The notes: generated by a model from the letters alone, not told the origin. 64,000 bases of DNA from Buttiauxella agrestis (GCF_900446255.1 NZ_UIGI01000002.1:222934-286933); one strand, 5' to 3'; shown: positions 1-8,972, numbered from the stretch's first letter. Translations and numbers: made by a program.

Positions 1-320
1 ACCCCGATGGGCAAAAAGAGCTGCGTCTGAATGGTGTGGCTCTTCCCTGCTCTACCTACGATCGGCTCTCTGAAATCGACCAGGGTGCCATTGTTGATAA
101 TAAACGTCTCGGCAGAACACTTGAGTTTATCCGGCTGGTACAGAGCAACCGCGATGACACTCGCTCACAGTCCGTTCCTGCAGGTGATGGCCCTTCCCGA
201 CGACGTCCCAGAGCGGCCGGTAAAAAGACCCAGCGTGCGCTGAACCAGGATGACATGCTTGAAGCCCTGAAGCAGCTTCAGTCGCGTTCTGAGCAAATCT
301 TTGGCAAAAAGCCTGGCTGA
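1..320 (+). mobile_element. C-terminal part of an ISNCY (IS1202-like) transposase, cut by the window edge
   Basis: An open frame runs in from the left edge (from base 3) and stops at 318-320. It contains the segment VDNKRLG preceded by a short beta-type stretch and followed by a basic tail ending in FGKKPG. The AIVDNKRLG pattern and a basic Lys/Arg-rich tail are what I recall of the post-catalytic C-terminal domain of ISNCY/IS1202-type transposases. The catalytic DDE part would lie upstream of the window, so it cannot be checked here. The family assignment is from memory of the motif and is moderate. Confidence 0.5.
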
Positions 321-363
321 TTCAACCGTTATTGATGAGTGCGACGACAACTTAATGACGTGC

Positions 364-999
364 TTACCAGTGAATCGTATCTGGCCAGACCCAGTCCGTA
401 TTATTCATGGTATTCAGCATTTTTGTATCCGGCTTTTCACGGGCATATTGACTCCAGAGTGAATCAAAGGAGCAAAGGATCTTATCCAGTTTTTCTTTTC
501 TCTTTGCAGGTGGCTGACTGAGGAAATAACAACACCGGCTGTCAATATTGTCCTCAAGCCATTCAAAGTCAGAGTCAGCTGCGCTGCTGGCCAGTTTTAT
601 CATCACTTCTGCCCGGTTACCCGGCAGAAACGCCTGTAAAGCGGACTCCAGAAGATGCTCGAATGCATACATAATGGATAACTGTTTTTTATCTGTCTGG
701 ATGTAACTCATTGAACGTCTGAGGATTGCAGACTGAAGCAAGACCAGTGGCCATAACAGTTCCACGCCATAAAGCTGATAGGAATCCCCTTCTTCATACT
801 GATACTGCTCAGTACGGCGACAACCTTCCCGGGCTTTGCGGATGTCATAGGCCAGGGCGAGCATAAAGCCATCTTTAATCTTTATCAGAGGACTTTCGTC
901 CACAGCGAAATGGATAAACTGGTGTAATTCATCCAGTGCTGCCGTATCTCCCCATAAAATAATACCGGCATTATTGGGTGTTAATTCAAATCGGAACAT
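364..999 (-). CDS. Hypothetical protein, possibly DUF6904-like
   Basis: About 211 residues if translation begins at the ATG at 999 (MFRFELTPNNAG); a GTG at 1014 or ATG at 1008 would add a few residues. A GGA sits 5 bases before the 999 ATG. The N-terminal pattern FELTPNNAGIILWGD with later helices rich in Leu (residues about 80-125) resembles the uncharacterised DUF6904 family, which I recall only loosely. There is no signal peptide and no membrane segment. It is isolated between IS fragments and faces the transposase remnant on its left. Function unknown; it looks intact. Confidence 0.6.
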   Translation of the reverse strand: MFRFELTPNNAGIILWGDTAALDELHQFIHFAVDESPLIKIKDGFMLALAYDIRKAREGCRRTEQYQYEEGDSYQLYGVELLWPLVLLQSAILRRSMSYIQTDKKQLSIMYAFEHLLESALQAFLPGNRAEVMIKLASSAADSDFEWLEDNIDSRCCYFLSQPPAKRKEKLDKILCSFDSLWSQYAREKPDTKMLNTMNNTDWVWPDTIHW

Positions 1000-1234
1000 A
1001 ACGTCCATCTTCACATTATTTCAGTATGAAAAAAGACTATCAGTAATGATTTCATTCAGCATCCGGTATTAAACAAAACACCGAGATTAATTGAAAAGAA
1101 ACAGGATTAATGGTCATTTCAATTGAGCCAGATAACGGTCAGTTTAATTGAGGTTTGACAAAGGTTGTAGTAGCAAAGTTGTAATGTCCGCTCTGGGGGT
1201 GCGGACGATTTCCTGGACTCACAGGAGATTGTTT

Positions 1235-1705
1235 ATGTTTTCGTACGCAGATAAGTTGCGGGCTGTTGAGCTCTACTTTAAATACGGGAAAAAAGCTTCA
1301 CGGGTTGTCCAGGAACTCGGATATCCTTCCACCAGGCAGCTCAGACGCTGGGCTCGTATAATCCAGGCCGGTGGTGTGCTACCTGAGTCTGTTCCGAGAA
1401 AACCCCGCTACACCAGTGAACAAAAACGGGCTGCTGTGGAGCACTACCTTAATCATGGCTGCTGCCAGGCTTTCACCCGCAGAAGCCTGGGGTATCCCAG
1501 TGACTGGTTGCTGAATCGCTGGCTGGACGAGCTTCACCCGGGCAAACGGCGGCTCATCTCCGTTGTACAAAATCATCATGCTCCCTTTGATACAGAGGTA
1601 AAACGTCAGGCAGTCAGAGAGCTTTGTACCCGGTCCGAGTCTGCCCGTGAGGTCGCTGTAAGTGCAGAGCCTCGAGAAGCAAAGTCCGATATTTCACAGC
1701 GATAA
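1235..1705 (+). pseudogene. IS3-family transposase N-terminal (helix-turn-helix) fragment
   Basis: The ATG at 1235 has a GGAG seven bases upstream. The product shows two tandem helix-turn-helix units, about residues 8-50 (KLRAVELYFKYGKKASRVV and a following RQLRRW) and 60-110 (EQKRAAVEHYLNHG then WLLNRWLDE). This is the DNA-binding N-terminus of OrfA-type proteins of the IS3 family. The frame runs out after about 157 residues without any catalytic DDE domain, and inverted sequence typical of an IS terminus follows at 1703-1785. It is therefore a fragment. The IS3-like remnant at 34.0-34.5 kb carries the same terminal sequence in the opposite orientation. Confidence 0.7.
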
Positions 1706-1718
1706 TGTCCATTATAAA

Positions 1719-1785
1719 AAATGAAGGACATTATTTTCTCCGAACCGGAGGGAGACCAACAGACGGTCTACATGTGCCGCTTACA
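1719..1785. repeat. 66-bp IS-end sequence shared, inverted, with 33998-34063
   Basis: The stretch from the ATGAAGGACATTATTTTCTC region to the GTGCCGCTTAC region reappears as its reverse complement at about 33998-34063 with a single mismatch seen by eye. Both copies sit beside IS3-like transposase fragments. An ATAATGTCC/GGACATTAT inverted pair at about 1703-1735 suggests abutting IS termini. The two copies are 32 kb apart in inverted orientation. Confidence 0.75.
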
Positions 1786-1928
1786 CCCATGCTACTGAAT
1801 GGGTAGCGCCTATATTAGCGTTCCATTTCAGTGTGATTAATGAATAAATCCATAATCAAACAACCTCCCCTCCTGAAGATAATAACTATTAGTGCTTATA
1901 ACACAATGCCAGAAATATTAACAATTTA

Positions 1929-2696
1929 TTATACAAATTCGCAAGGAACGCCAGGGTTTAGAGACATAAGAGTATCTTGTAATTTAATCCACTTTTTATT
2001 GTGTTCATCATTATCAAGATGATAACTTGGAATATTTCTAGGGCAAATCATTATTCCAATGACTTTAACCTTTTGTGTTTGAGGTAGTCCTTTGTAAATA
2101 TTAACCCCTGATTTCCCGATGATAAGAATTTCATTATGTGTCCTTTGAGTTGTTGAACATAAAATCTCCGTTGGTGAGGTTATTTGATTGTACCCTCCTT
2201 CCACCCGAGGCAAACGGTCACCATTTGATTTTAGTTTTCGTTCTCCACTGCTGATGTGCTCAAACAATGCAGCTGAATTTATTACTTTTCCCACCGGGCT
2301 TGCATTTTCACGACCAGCATGATTTGGGAAATATACATCTTTGGAAAATGTGCCAATTATATTCTGACAGGGGACATATAGGACAAAAGCTATCTCATAA
2401 AACATTTGAGTATCTCTCGTGAAACTACTTCTAACTCCGTTTGGTGGTACTTTTGGTATCTTATTTAAGTCAATGAGCGATGTAGAAATAACATCCCATG
2501 TATTTAGTACATCTTCAGCACGTTGCCTGAACAAGGGGCCATCAAAGCGTGAAGAGGCGGGGATTGTATGGACCAGATGAACACGATGTGGTAAATTTTC
2601 ACTACGCCATTTGTCAAGCATATGCTTTATGTTTTCTTCACTTTGTGTAAGAAACATATGATCGTTAGATTTTGGCGATTTTTTACTATTTTTCAT
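1929..2696 (-). CDS. Unknown protein; effector-like, possible ADP-ribosyltransferase-type fold
   Basis: 255 residues, ATG at 2696 preceded by AAAGGA ten bases upstream. I do not recognise the family. The N-terminus is Lys/Ser/Asn-rich and polar (MKNSKKSPKSNDHM), without a Sec signal or membrane span. Features that stand out are HRVHLVHTIPASSRF (about residues 36-50), FYEIAFVLYVP (about 99-110) and THNEILIIGKSGVNIY (about 190-206). A His/Arg strand early, an aromatic middle strand and a late NEIL strand is the kind of layout seen in bacterial ADP-ribosyltransferase toxins and effectors, but no diagnostic triad is certain. The gene is AT-rich and bracketed by IS debris, consistent with acquisition by transfer. 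No neighbour suggests a chaperone or immunity protein. Confidence 0.65.
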   Translation of the reverse strand: MKNSKKSPKSNDHMFLTQSEENIKHMLDKWRSENLPHRVHLVHTIPASSRFDGPLFRQRAEDVLNTWDVISTSLIDLNKIPKVPPNGVRSSFTRDTQMFYEIAFVLYVPCQNIIGTFSKDVYFPNHAGRENASPVGKVINSAALFEHISSGERKLKSNGDRLPRVEGGYNQITSPTEILCSTTQRTHNEILIIGKSGVNIYKGLPQTQKVKVIGIMICPRNIPSYHLDNDEHNKKWIKLQDTLMSLNPGVPCEFV

Positions 2697-3038
2697 TAAT
2701 GCACATTCCTTTAAAAAATTAAATTAATAATTAAATTGAATTACAGAAAAAACATAAACCAAAGAGCAATGGTAATACAAGATTAATTATAAATATCTTT
2801 GTAATTACACTAACTAAAAACATAAATTAAATCTATCACAATGATTGCAACTAGATTTTATTTGTTAAGGTCAGCCATGCGAAAATACGTTACATACTAT
2901 TCACTGATATTATCAGTGATAGAATAAACATATTAAATTCATATCAATTACCTTGGCTTCAGTCCATAAGCATAGGTGTGGTACTTTAGCTTCAACTGTT
3001 ATGTAGGATTTCTTTAATTTTTTATCATTTTCAGCTAT
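2697..3038. other. AT-rich intergenic region without a gene
   Basis: No convincing reading frame or RNA gene. The region holds the Shine-Dalgarno and promoter sequence of the leftward gene ending at 1929 and, farther right, leads into the dyad operator-like site at 3039-3071 in front of the truncated regulator. Confidence 0.5.
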
Positions 3039-3071
3039 TGTCTACTAATGGTCAACATCCATTTGTAGACA
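3039..3071. promoter_or_regulatory. 33-bp dyad: two facing copies of the GTCC-N6-GGAC-type motif
   Basis: The left arm TGTCTACTAATGG and the right arm CCATTTGTAGACA are inverted repeats matching at 12 of 13 positions, separated by 7 bases. Each arm contains one copy of the 14-bp motif found elsewhere in the window (3040-3053, and 3057-3070 read on the minus strand). It lies about 105-135 bp before the start codon of the truncated regulator at 3175. It is probably an operator; the protein that binds it is not known. Confidence 0.6.
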
Positions 3072-3174
3072 TGGCATTTCACACAAATTTCTCCTATTAT
3101 ATTAATTGATATTGATCAGTGCGTTTTTAATAGAGACTCCCAGTCTATCAGCTAACAATAACAGCTCTTTAAAG

Positions 3175-3281
3175 ATGAAAAAGAAACTTGATGAGAGTTT
3201 TTTTATCTTTGGCGCAAAACCGTTCGAATCGCTTAAGCAGTTAATTGAAGTTTGTCGCCCATATGGTAAATGTGTTGATAG
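3175..3281 (+). pseudogene. N-terminal fragment of a YaiV/IprA-like winged-helix regulator
   Basis: Starting at ATG 3175, about 36 codons are homologous to the beginning of the intact regulator at 28931-29575: both carry KPFES followed by a helix and a ...EVCRPYGK / ...DVCSPHGT segment. The frame is then cut by the terminus of an IS3-type element (GATCCTACCCACG) at about 3282. All of the cyclic-nucleotide-binding-like and DNA-binding parts are lost, so it is non-functional. It is a second, dead paralogue of the same regulator in the window. Confidence 0.75.
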
Positions 3282-3457
3282 GATCCTACCCACGTAATGT
3301 GGACACGGCCCTAAGCGAGGTTCTGGTTTTCAAATTGTTCGGGACTGAGACCGCCACAGGTACTGTGGCGGCGCCACCGATTGTAATCACACTCGATATA
3401 ATTAAACACCGTCGTCCGCATGATTTCCCGGCTGATAAATCGTTGCCCGTGGATATC
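3282..3457 (-). mobile_element. Remnant (3' end) of an IS3-family element
   Basis: This stretch is nearly identical to the left ends of the IS3 copies at 9671 and 29891: it begins GATCCTACCCACGTAATGTG and encodes, on the minus strand, the end of OrfB (NYIECDYN..., CGG...SEQFE...). Homology stops near GTGGATA at about 3457, where the rest of the element is missing. It is the third and shortest copy of this element in the window. Confidence 0.8.
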
Positions 3458-3523
3458 CAAGTCTAGTAGCATCACATCTCTCCATTAATCATCATTACAG
3501 GGCCTGATATTACCATTTGCATG

Positions 3524-3531
3524 CCTTCATC
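3524..3531. repeat. 8-bp target-site duplication of IS66 copy 1 (left)
   Basis: CCTTCATC directly before the IS66 end GTAAGCG and again at 5975-5982 directly after the other end CGCTTAC. IS66-family elements make 8-bp duplications, so the insertion has not been rearranged since. Confidence 0.92.
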
Positions 3532-3568
3532 GTAAGCGTATGCCGAGAACCGTATTGACGAAGATAAG

Positions 3569-5108
3569 TTATTCAGCGGGCAGGACTGCGCGCCATGGCA
3601 ACAGTTCACCAACCCGGTTTACCGGCCAGTCAGCTATAACATCAAGCACATGGTGAAGGTAACGTTCCGGATCGATTCCGTTCAGTTTGCACGTCCCTAT
3701 CAGGCTGTACAGCAACGCTCCGCGCTCACCACCATGGTCAGAGCCGAAGAACAGGTAGTTTTTACGACCCAGACTGACCATCCGCAGAGCATTCTCCGCG
3801 ATGTTGTTATCCGCTTCAGCCCAGCCGTCGTCTGCGTAGTACGTCAACGCTTGCCACTGGTTCAGTGCATAGGTGAACGCCTTTGCCAGTTCTGAGTGTC
3901 GGGACAGGGTTTTCACCTTTTCACGCAGCCAGTTTTCCAGTGATTTAAGAAGCGCTTTCGTTTTCAACTGGCGTTCGGCAAGCCGCTGTTCTGCTGGCAT
4001 TCCCCTGATATCCGCTTCGATGGCATACAACTCGCCGATCCGTTTCAGTGCTTCATCTGTGAGCGCTGAGGGAGTGCGAACGTGAACATCATGGATTTTA
4101 CGCCGGGCATGGGCCCAGCAGGCTGCTTCCTTTATATGACCTTCCCGGTAGAGTTCATTGAAGCCTGCATAGGCATCCGCCTGCAGCACACCGCTGAAGC
4201 CGGCAAGATGGGCCTGCGGGTGGATGCCTTTTCTGTCCGGGCTGTACACGAACCACACCGCCGGGGCCAGCGAAGAACCCGCGTTACGGTCGTCGCGAAC
4301 GTACGTCCATAAGCGCCCGGTCTTCGTTTTTTTGTTGCCCGGCAGCAGGACCGGGACCGGCGTATCATCAGCATGAAGTTTGCCATCGGTCAGTACATAG
4401 TGCTGAAGGGCTTCGTCCAGTGGTGACAGCAGGCGACAACACGCATCCACCCAACCCGACAGTACAGAACGGCTCAACATCACACCCTGGCGGGCATAGA
4501 TCTCCGACTGGTGATACAACGGTGTGTGTTCCGCATACTTTGACGCCAGTACACGGGCCAGCAGTCCCGGTCCGGCGATACCCCGCTCGATGGGCCGTGA
4601 AGGCGCCGGAGCCTGAACGATACGGTCGCACTTCGTGCAGGCGTGTTTTTCGCGCACTGTGCGGATAACCCGGAAGGCGCTGCGCATCAGCTCCAGTTGT
4701 TCGGCTGTATCCTCACCAAGGTAGCTCAGCGCCCCCCCCACAGTCCTGGCAACAGGGCTCTGCCGGTAGCAGGCGCTTTTCATCACGGGGGAGTGATTCC
4801 GGGAAGGGTTTACGTGTGCGGGTCTGGCGCAGAGGGCGCTGTACCGCCGGGTCATCCACCCGGCCGGTAAGGGTATCGCTTTCCTGCTGAAGCCGGTTCA
4901 GGTCGGCTTCCATCTGTGCGATACGGCGGGATATTTTTTCGGAGCGGCTACCGAAGTTCATCCGGCGGAGCTTATCCAGCTGTGCCTGCAGCTTGTCGAT
5001 TTCGCGTTCACGGTCCGCCAGCTTTTCGAGCAGGACACGGTTCAGCGCTTCCTGTTCGGCAAGAAGACGTTTCAGTTCATCGATGTCATCGGGAAGCGGG
5101 CTGTTCAT
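3569..5108 (-). pseudogene. tnpC: IS66 transposase TnpC, frameshifted
   Basis: The first part (5108 to about 4715) encodes the Leu-zipper-like coiled coil (LKRLLAEQEALNRVLLEKLAD) and the start of the zinc-binding region (CCQDCGG). The second part (to 3569) encodes the rest of the zinc region (CTKCD), the DDE catalytic domain ([23 protein letters not shown]) and the C-terminal IS66 domain (NNIAENALR...LLPWRAVLPAE). The two are in different frames and meet at the homopolymer of eight C (eight G in the coding strand) at 4732-4739. Restoring one frame there gives a normal TnpC of about 510 residues. Either a mutation or slippage at the tract is possible. Confidence 0.9.
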
Positions 5109-5156
5109 CCGGGGTATTTTACCAGGCTCATTCGCCCACGACCAGGATAAAGAGGT

Positions 5157-5504
5157 TTACAGCATAGTCAGGGATGTCAGCAGTCTTTTAGGCTGCCGCC
5201 AGTCGATGCCCTCGAGGAGCATCGCCAGCTGTGCCGGGGTGAGGAAGACTTTGCCGTCGCGGGCCGATGGCCAGGCGAAGCGCCCGCGCTCCAGCCGTTT
5301 CGTCAACAGGCATAGCCCGTCGCCAGTTGACCAGAGGAGTTTCACCTGACTGCCACTTCGGCCGCGGAAGATAAAAACGTGACCCGACATCGGATCGTCT
5401 TTCAGCGCGGTCTGCACCTTTGCGGCCAGCCCGTTGAAGCCGTTTCTCATGTCGGTGATGCCGGCGACCAGCCAGATTTTCGTGCCTGACGGTAGCGGGA
5501 TCAC
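5157..5504 (-). CDS. tnpB: IS66 accessory protein TnpB
   Basis: 115 residues with the family hallmarks GTKIWLVAGITDMRNGFNGL near the N-terminus, HVFIFRGRSGSQVKLLWST in the middle and RFAWP near the C-terminus. It starts with GTG at 5504 and overlaps the tnpA stop codon (GTGA), implying translational coupling. TnpB is required, with an unclear role, for transposition of IS66-type elements. It is intact. Confidence 0.92.
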   Translation of the reverse strand: MIPLPSGTKIWLVAGITDMRNGFNGLAAKVQTALKDDPMSGHVFIFRGRSGSQVKLLWSTGDGLCLLTKRLERGRFAWPSARDGKVFLTPAQLAMLLEGIDWRQPKRLLTSLTML

Positions 5505-5893
5505 TGTTTTAGCTCCCGTATCAACATTGTCAGCAGGCTTTCGCTGATGGCACCGTTCAGGCGGAGCGTCCCGTGCCGGAAGGTTATTTCACAGGTGACG
5601 CTGAGTGTTTCAGGTTCATGCGCTTCCTATGGAGGCTGAACAACGGGAGCAGTATCAGCATTGAGTGTTACAGGGATCAGCACTGGCATGTTGGTATCAG
5701 AGTGTTGAGGCGCGCGAAGCTTTCCCTCACGCCAGTATTGACGCCATTTGAACAACAGATTGTCGTTAATTCCCTGCTCACGAGCGAGTTGTGCGACTGA
5801 TACACCGGGTTTGTATGAGAGTTCGACCATTTTGATTTTGAACTCAACGGGATAGTTGGGGTGTTTTTTACGAACAGAAGTTAATGAATTCAT
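5501..5893 (-). pseudogene. tnpA: IS66 TnpA with in-frame amber stop
   Basis: The helix-turn-helix N-terminus (YPVEFKIKMVELSYKPG, VAQLAREQGINDNLLFKWR) is normal for IS66 TnpA. A TAG at 5627-5629 interrupts the frame after QPP; beyond it the frame continues uninterrupted with the expected C-terminus (EITFRHGTLRLNG, LLTMLIRELKQ) to a TGA at 5501-5503. A single base change, therefore, has shortened the protein from 130 to 88 residues while keeping the DNA-binding part. Confidence 0.88.
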
Positions 5894-5974
5894 GGATAGC
5901 GTCCACCATATTTGGTGTCCACTATGTTGTCAGAAATGTCAGGTTCTGCCAGACGGTGCTGGAACGACGCTTAC

Positions 5975-6660
5975 CCTTCATCCCTCTAATCCCCCTAACA
6001 CTAAAACCCCGTGCTCGTCCCGGCCCCCTGCAAATACCTCACCTACCCCAACTTACACAATGTGCCCTGGACAAGCCGCCCCGCGTATTTCGGGGACACA
6101 GGGGGGAAATAAAAGAAAACAAAAGGTTACGTCTGTCATACCGGCTCCGATCGGTAAATCAGGCGAAGCCTGACAGCTCGTAATGGCTTAGCAGGGTCTA
6201 TAGGGATGAAGGCATGCAATTCAATATTCATTCTCGCTCCTCACTGACCTTGTTTCCGGCTGCGGCCGTTTTAATTTCATCGCCCGATCACCAGTTCTGC
6301 GGATAGCATGGCCAGCTCAGCCACATGTCATAAACCCGGGTTTCAGAACCGACCATCGCGTAGATGCCCTTACCCGGGTACCGGGCTGGCCGGAAGAGGA
6401 GCTGGACGAGTTGCTGCGCCGCTGCCGGGGTTCGCCTTCGGCGGCGAAGGAGCCTGACAGAAAGCGACCGATATCCGCACTAAGGACTTGCATCCCTGAC
6501 AACGTTAATAGCGACAACCTGCGTCCCACGTAGCTTTAGAGCCACAATACAACTGACTCAGTTCCTGCGACCAGCCTCATCGGACCTGTCAATATGAGTT
6601 CACCGGAACGTTACCCATCCGCAGGACATAGATATGTTATATCGCAAGATACCCAGCAAA
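5975..6660. other. IS-flanking region without a recognisable gene
   Basis: The stretch begins with the right copy of the IS66 target duplication (5975-5982). A C-rich run follows to about 6060, then mixed sequence. A GC-rich patch at about 6330-6460 could encode PGWPEEELDELL in one frame, loosely like an IS66 TnpC C-terminus, but it is too short and isolated to call. No tRNA-like structure was seen. Confidence 0.4.
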
Positions 6661-6672
6661 AAGCAGCAAGGA

Positions 6673-7611
6673 TTATTTTAGTTCCGGAGGAATATTTTCT
6701 TTAAGAAGATTGATTAAGCGCAGGAAATTTTCATTACTTAGAGCACTTTTGTTGTAACTCATATAGAAGTTGATGGGTTCAATGGGGATCTCATATTTTA
6801 GAGATTTGAGGTTAAAGCATTCACCAAATTTCTTGAAAAAGCTTTCGCTTACAAAACTGACACACTCGGTCGTTTCGGTCACAGCAGCATTAACTTCAAC
6901 GGAACTGCTGCTGAAAAAAATGTGACGCCCACTTTCATAGTCCTGAACAATATCTTGAGCATGTTTGAGTCCTTGGGTATTAATATTGATATAAGTAAAC
7001 TTCTCCCGGCGGATGTCTTCTTGAGTTAACTCCTTGTCAAGGCGCGGGTGATCCTTATTACAAACAACAACGATATTTTCCCGCATGTAAAGGACCGTTA
7101 CGGTAGAATTACCATAATGAGGTTTCGTATCAAAAATCAGATCCGCTTTACGATAGTTTAGAATGTCTTCCGACTCATTCAGTGAGACATTTGCGCTGAT
7201 ATGAGTCAATTCATAAGGTAATTTCAATTTATGAATTAATGCGCATATTTTAGGTAGAACGATCTGTGCAGTATACGGTAATGAGTAAACGGTGAATTTA
7301 TTTCTAGTGTTAATATTCGATGTGTTAACCAGGCTATTAACAAGCCAACCAAGCTCATTACTGATTTTTTCATGTAAATGAATAGCAACCGTAGTAGGAA
7401 CTAGCCCCTGTCCCTTACGTATGAAAAGTGGATCGGAAAAATAAGTGCGCAGTTTATTAAGAGACTGACTAATCGATGAAGGGCTAGATTCTAGTTTATC
7501 TGCAGCGATGGATACACTACTGTAGATAAAAATAGTCTCAAAGATGAACAGTAAATTAAAATCGAAAGAATTTATCTTTTCGAAATTGTTAATAATAGAA
7601 TCATAAATCAT
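6673..7611 (-). CDS. LysR-family transcriptional regulator, LeuO/YbeF-like
   Basis: About 312 residues from the ATG at 7611, which has GGGAA nine bases upstream; an in-frame TTG at 7662 would add 17 residues. The N-terminal winged helix (FDFNLLFIFETIF, SIAADKLESSPSSISQSLNKLR, DPLFIRKGQGLVPT) is typical of the LeuO/YbeF branch, where the DNLF/DPLF-x-RxGxG motif ends the wing. The rest is the periplasmic-binding-like effector domain (LIFDTKPHYGN, IVVVCNKDHPRL). LeuO-type proteins are H-NS antagonists that control fimbriae and other silenced loci. A degenerate relative of its N-terminus lies at 31882-32217. A weak copy of the dyad motif lies at 7746-7759, about 135 bp upstream. Confidence 0.88.
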   Translation of the reverse strand: MIYDSIINNFEKINSFDFNLLFIFETIFIYSSVSIAADKLESSPSSISQSLNKLRTYFSDPLFIRKGQGLVPTTVAIHLHEKISNELGWLVNSLVNTSNINTRNKFTVYSLPYTAQIVLPKICALIHKLKLPYELTHISANVSLNESEDILNYRKADLIFDTKPHYGNSTVTVLYMRENIVVVCNKDHPRLDKELTQEDIRREKFTYININTQGLKHAQDIVQDYESGRHIFFSSSSVEVNAAVTETTECVSFVSESFFKKFGECFNLKSLKYEIPIEPINFYMSYNKSALSNENFLRLINLLKENIPPELK

Positions 7612-7745
7612 TTCTGCGTTTCCCGCCGTTTGGTTTTTGGTCGTCAGGACATAACTGGCCAATTATTCTAAATCGTTAGGTTGTTTAGGTTTCATACTCA
7701 TAGCATATCATCGCTTTCTCCCGATGACAGGGGCAATGTTACGTC

Positions 7746-7759
7746 GTCAACTAATGGTG
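7746..7759. promoter_or_regulatory. Weak copy of the 14-bp dyad motif upstream of the LysR gene
   Basis: GTCAACTAATGGTG keeps GTC, the central AAT and GG of the motif and matches the site at 3040 at 12 of 14 positions, but lacks the final AC. It is about 135 bp upstream of the LysR start codon, the same distance range as at the other sites. It is listed as weak. Confidence 0.3.
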
Positions 7760-7829
7760 CATAGTAAGCATCCGGTGAACTCATCTTCACAGACATTTTC
7801 AGTCGGTTAGCATTGCCGGCATCAGTTAA

Positions 7830-8437
7830 CCGTATCTACCGGAGTCAATCGATGCCAAAAAACGCTGGTCCATTGAAGAGAAAAAACAGCACGTCGAAAA
7901 CTGGCGTGCCAGCGGCCTTACCCGTCAGCAATTTTACGAACTGCACGCCATTTCTTTTAATTCCATGCGCGAATGGCCGCAGGATGTCGCGAAAGCTGAA
8001 CGCAGGGAAAATGAGTCAGGACTGCTTCCCGTGCACATCTCCACTCAATCTCCTGCTGCAAACACACCGCAGGTGGTGAACGAACCTGTCATGCTGTTTT
8101 TGCCCGGGGACACTCGCATGAGCTGCCACTCCACTCAGCTCACTGATGTCTTCAGGGTGCTCAAACATGCTAACGCCTGAAAATGTCTTTCTCGCCGTGA
8201 AACCCGTGGATATGCGACGTGGCATCGATACACTGACGCAGTATGTTCAGGATGAGCTCAAATCATCGTGGCACGAAGGTGCCGCCTTCATCTTCACCAA
8301 CAAAGCCCGCTCCCGATGCAAAGTGCTGCGCTGGGATAAGCACGGGGTCTGGTTGTGTGTCCGTCGTCTGCACAAAGGTCACTTCCGCTGGCCACGGGCA
8401 AACGACACTTACGGTTTTGCAATCAAAGTCTCTTTGA
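7830..8437 (+). mobile_element. IS66-family remnant: tnpA and truncated tnpB
   Basis: A frame from 7830 to 8180 encodes a TnpA-like protein (KKRWSIEEKKQHVENWRASG, QQFYELHAISFNSMREW). It is followed by tnpB from ATG 8167 (PENVFLAVKPVDMRRGID, FIFTNKARSRCKVLRWDKHG, RRLHKGHFRWP), overlapping tnpA by 14 bp. TnpB homology stops near 8437, after about 90 residues, and no tnpC follows. This is a different IS66 subgroup from copies 1 and 2. The element is dead. Confidence 0.85.
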
Positions 8438-8615
8438 ACACGATTCATAGTTACTCTTATCAAAATTGAATTAAAGGTATGCGTTGTGAAGATAAAATGA
8501 TAAAGCTAAAAAAGTGATAATCATTCCCTTTTGGCGAAGCTATTTCGTATTAAAACCGCTACAAGGCATAACTGAGTCTTTATTCATTATAATCTTTTAT
8601 ATCCCTTCGATGCGC

Positions 8616-8685
8616 GTCCACTATTGGACTATCACTGATAATGATTTATTAGTTACACTACTTCAATAGAAGTCCAATAATGGAT
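8616..8685. promoter_or_regulatory. Pair of 14-bp dyad motifs with no gene left downstream
   Basis: GTCCACTATTGGAC at 8616-8629 (perfect GTCC/GGAC arms) and GTCCAATAATGGAT at 8672-8685 lie 56 bp apart, start to start; TCC(A)CTATTGGACT and AGTCCAATAATGGA also form an inverted pair. This resembles the upstream region of an adhesin or regulator gene, but the sequence to the right holds only a hexamer repeat and then the IS1, so the gene it served is probably gone. Confidence 0.55.
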
Positions 8686-8717
8686 TTTCATTGACGGTTT
8701 CATCATTGCTGGCATGT

Positions 8718-8747
8718 GTTAAAGTTAAAGTTAAAGTTAAAGTTAAG
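8718..8747. repeat. Hexanucleotide tandem repeat (GTTAAA)4 plus a partial unit
   Basis: GTTAAA repeats four times without error, followed by GTTAAG. No frame crosses it convincingly on either strand, so it would act, if at all, on promoter spacing rather than on a coding frame. Confidence 0.9.
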
Positions 8748-8972
8748 TTGTGTATATCCCCTGGGAAACGACAGGTTGCTATTCGTATGGTTCTGGAAAA
8801 TCAGGGCAAGTACAACTAGTGGCAGTTGCTGAGAAAGGTTCACCATTTTATGCAAACCGTCAGTCCATTCCCGGGAGGTAAACATGTTCAGGCAAAAGTG
8901 TAGCGGTATTAGGTGCAGCTATTTAAATAGTTTAATCACGTTGCTTTTAACCATCCAAATCAATTTCATCAT
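8748..8972. other. Non-coding stretch before the IS1
   Basis: Nothing recognisable except AGGTGCAGCTATTTA at about 8911-8925, which resembles a lone IS630 terminus (compare AGGCGCAGCTATTTA at the ends of both IS630 copies). Confidence 0.35.

Larger units (their letters stand above)
3532..5974 (-). mobile_element. IS66-family element (ISEc8-like size), copy 1
   Basis: The element is 2443 bp, bounded by GTAAGCG at 3532 and CGCTTAC ending at 5974, and flanked by the perfect 8-bp duplication CCTTCATC. It carries tnpA, tnpB and tnpC in the usual order on the minus strand. tnpC is frameshifted at a run of eight C (4732-4739) and tnpA has an in-frame amber codon, so this copy is probably unable to move by itself. 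Size and gene content fit ISEc8-like elements. A second copy begins at 63255. Confidence 0.93.

Noticed and set aside
6330-6460. GC-rich patch encoding PGWPEEELDELL as an IS66 TnpC end
   Set aside because: Too short, no neighbouring IS66 sequence on the same strand in the right order, and no other domain piece.
8911-8925. Lone IS630-like terminus AGGTGCAGCTATTTA
   Set aside because: One short end without a partner or TA-flanked partner end; it may be a solo relic, but chance or old decay cannot be separated.
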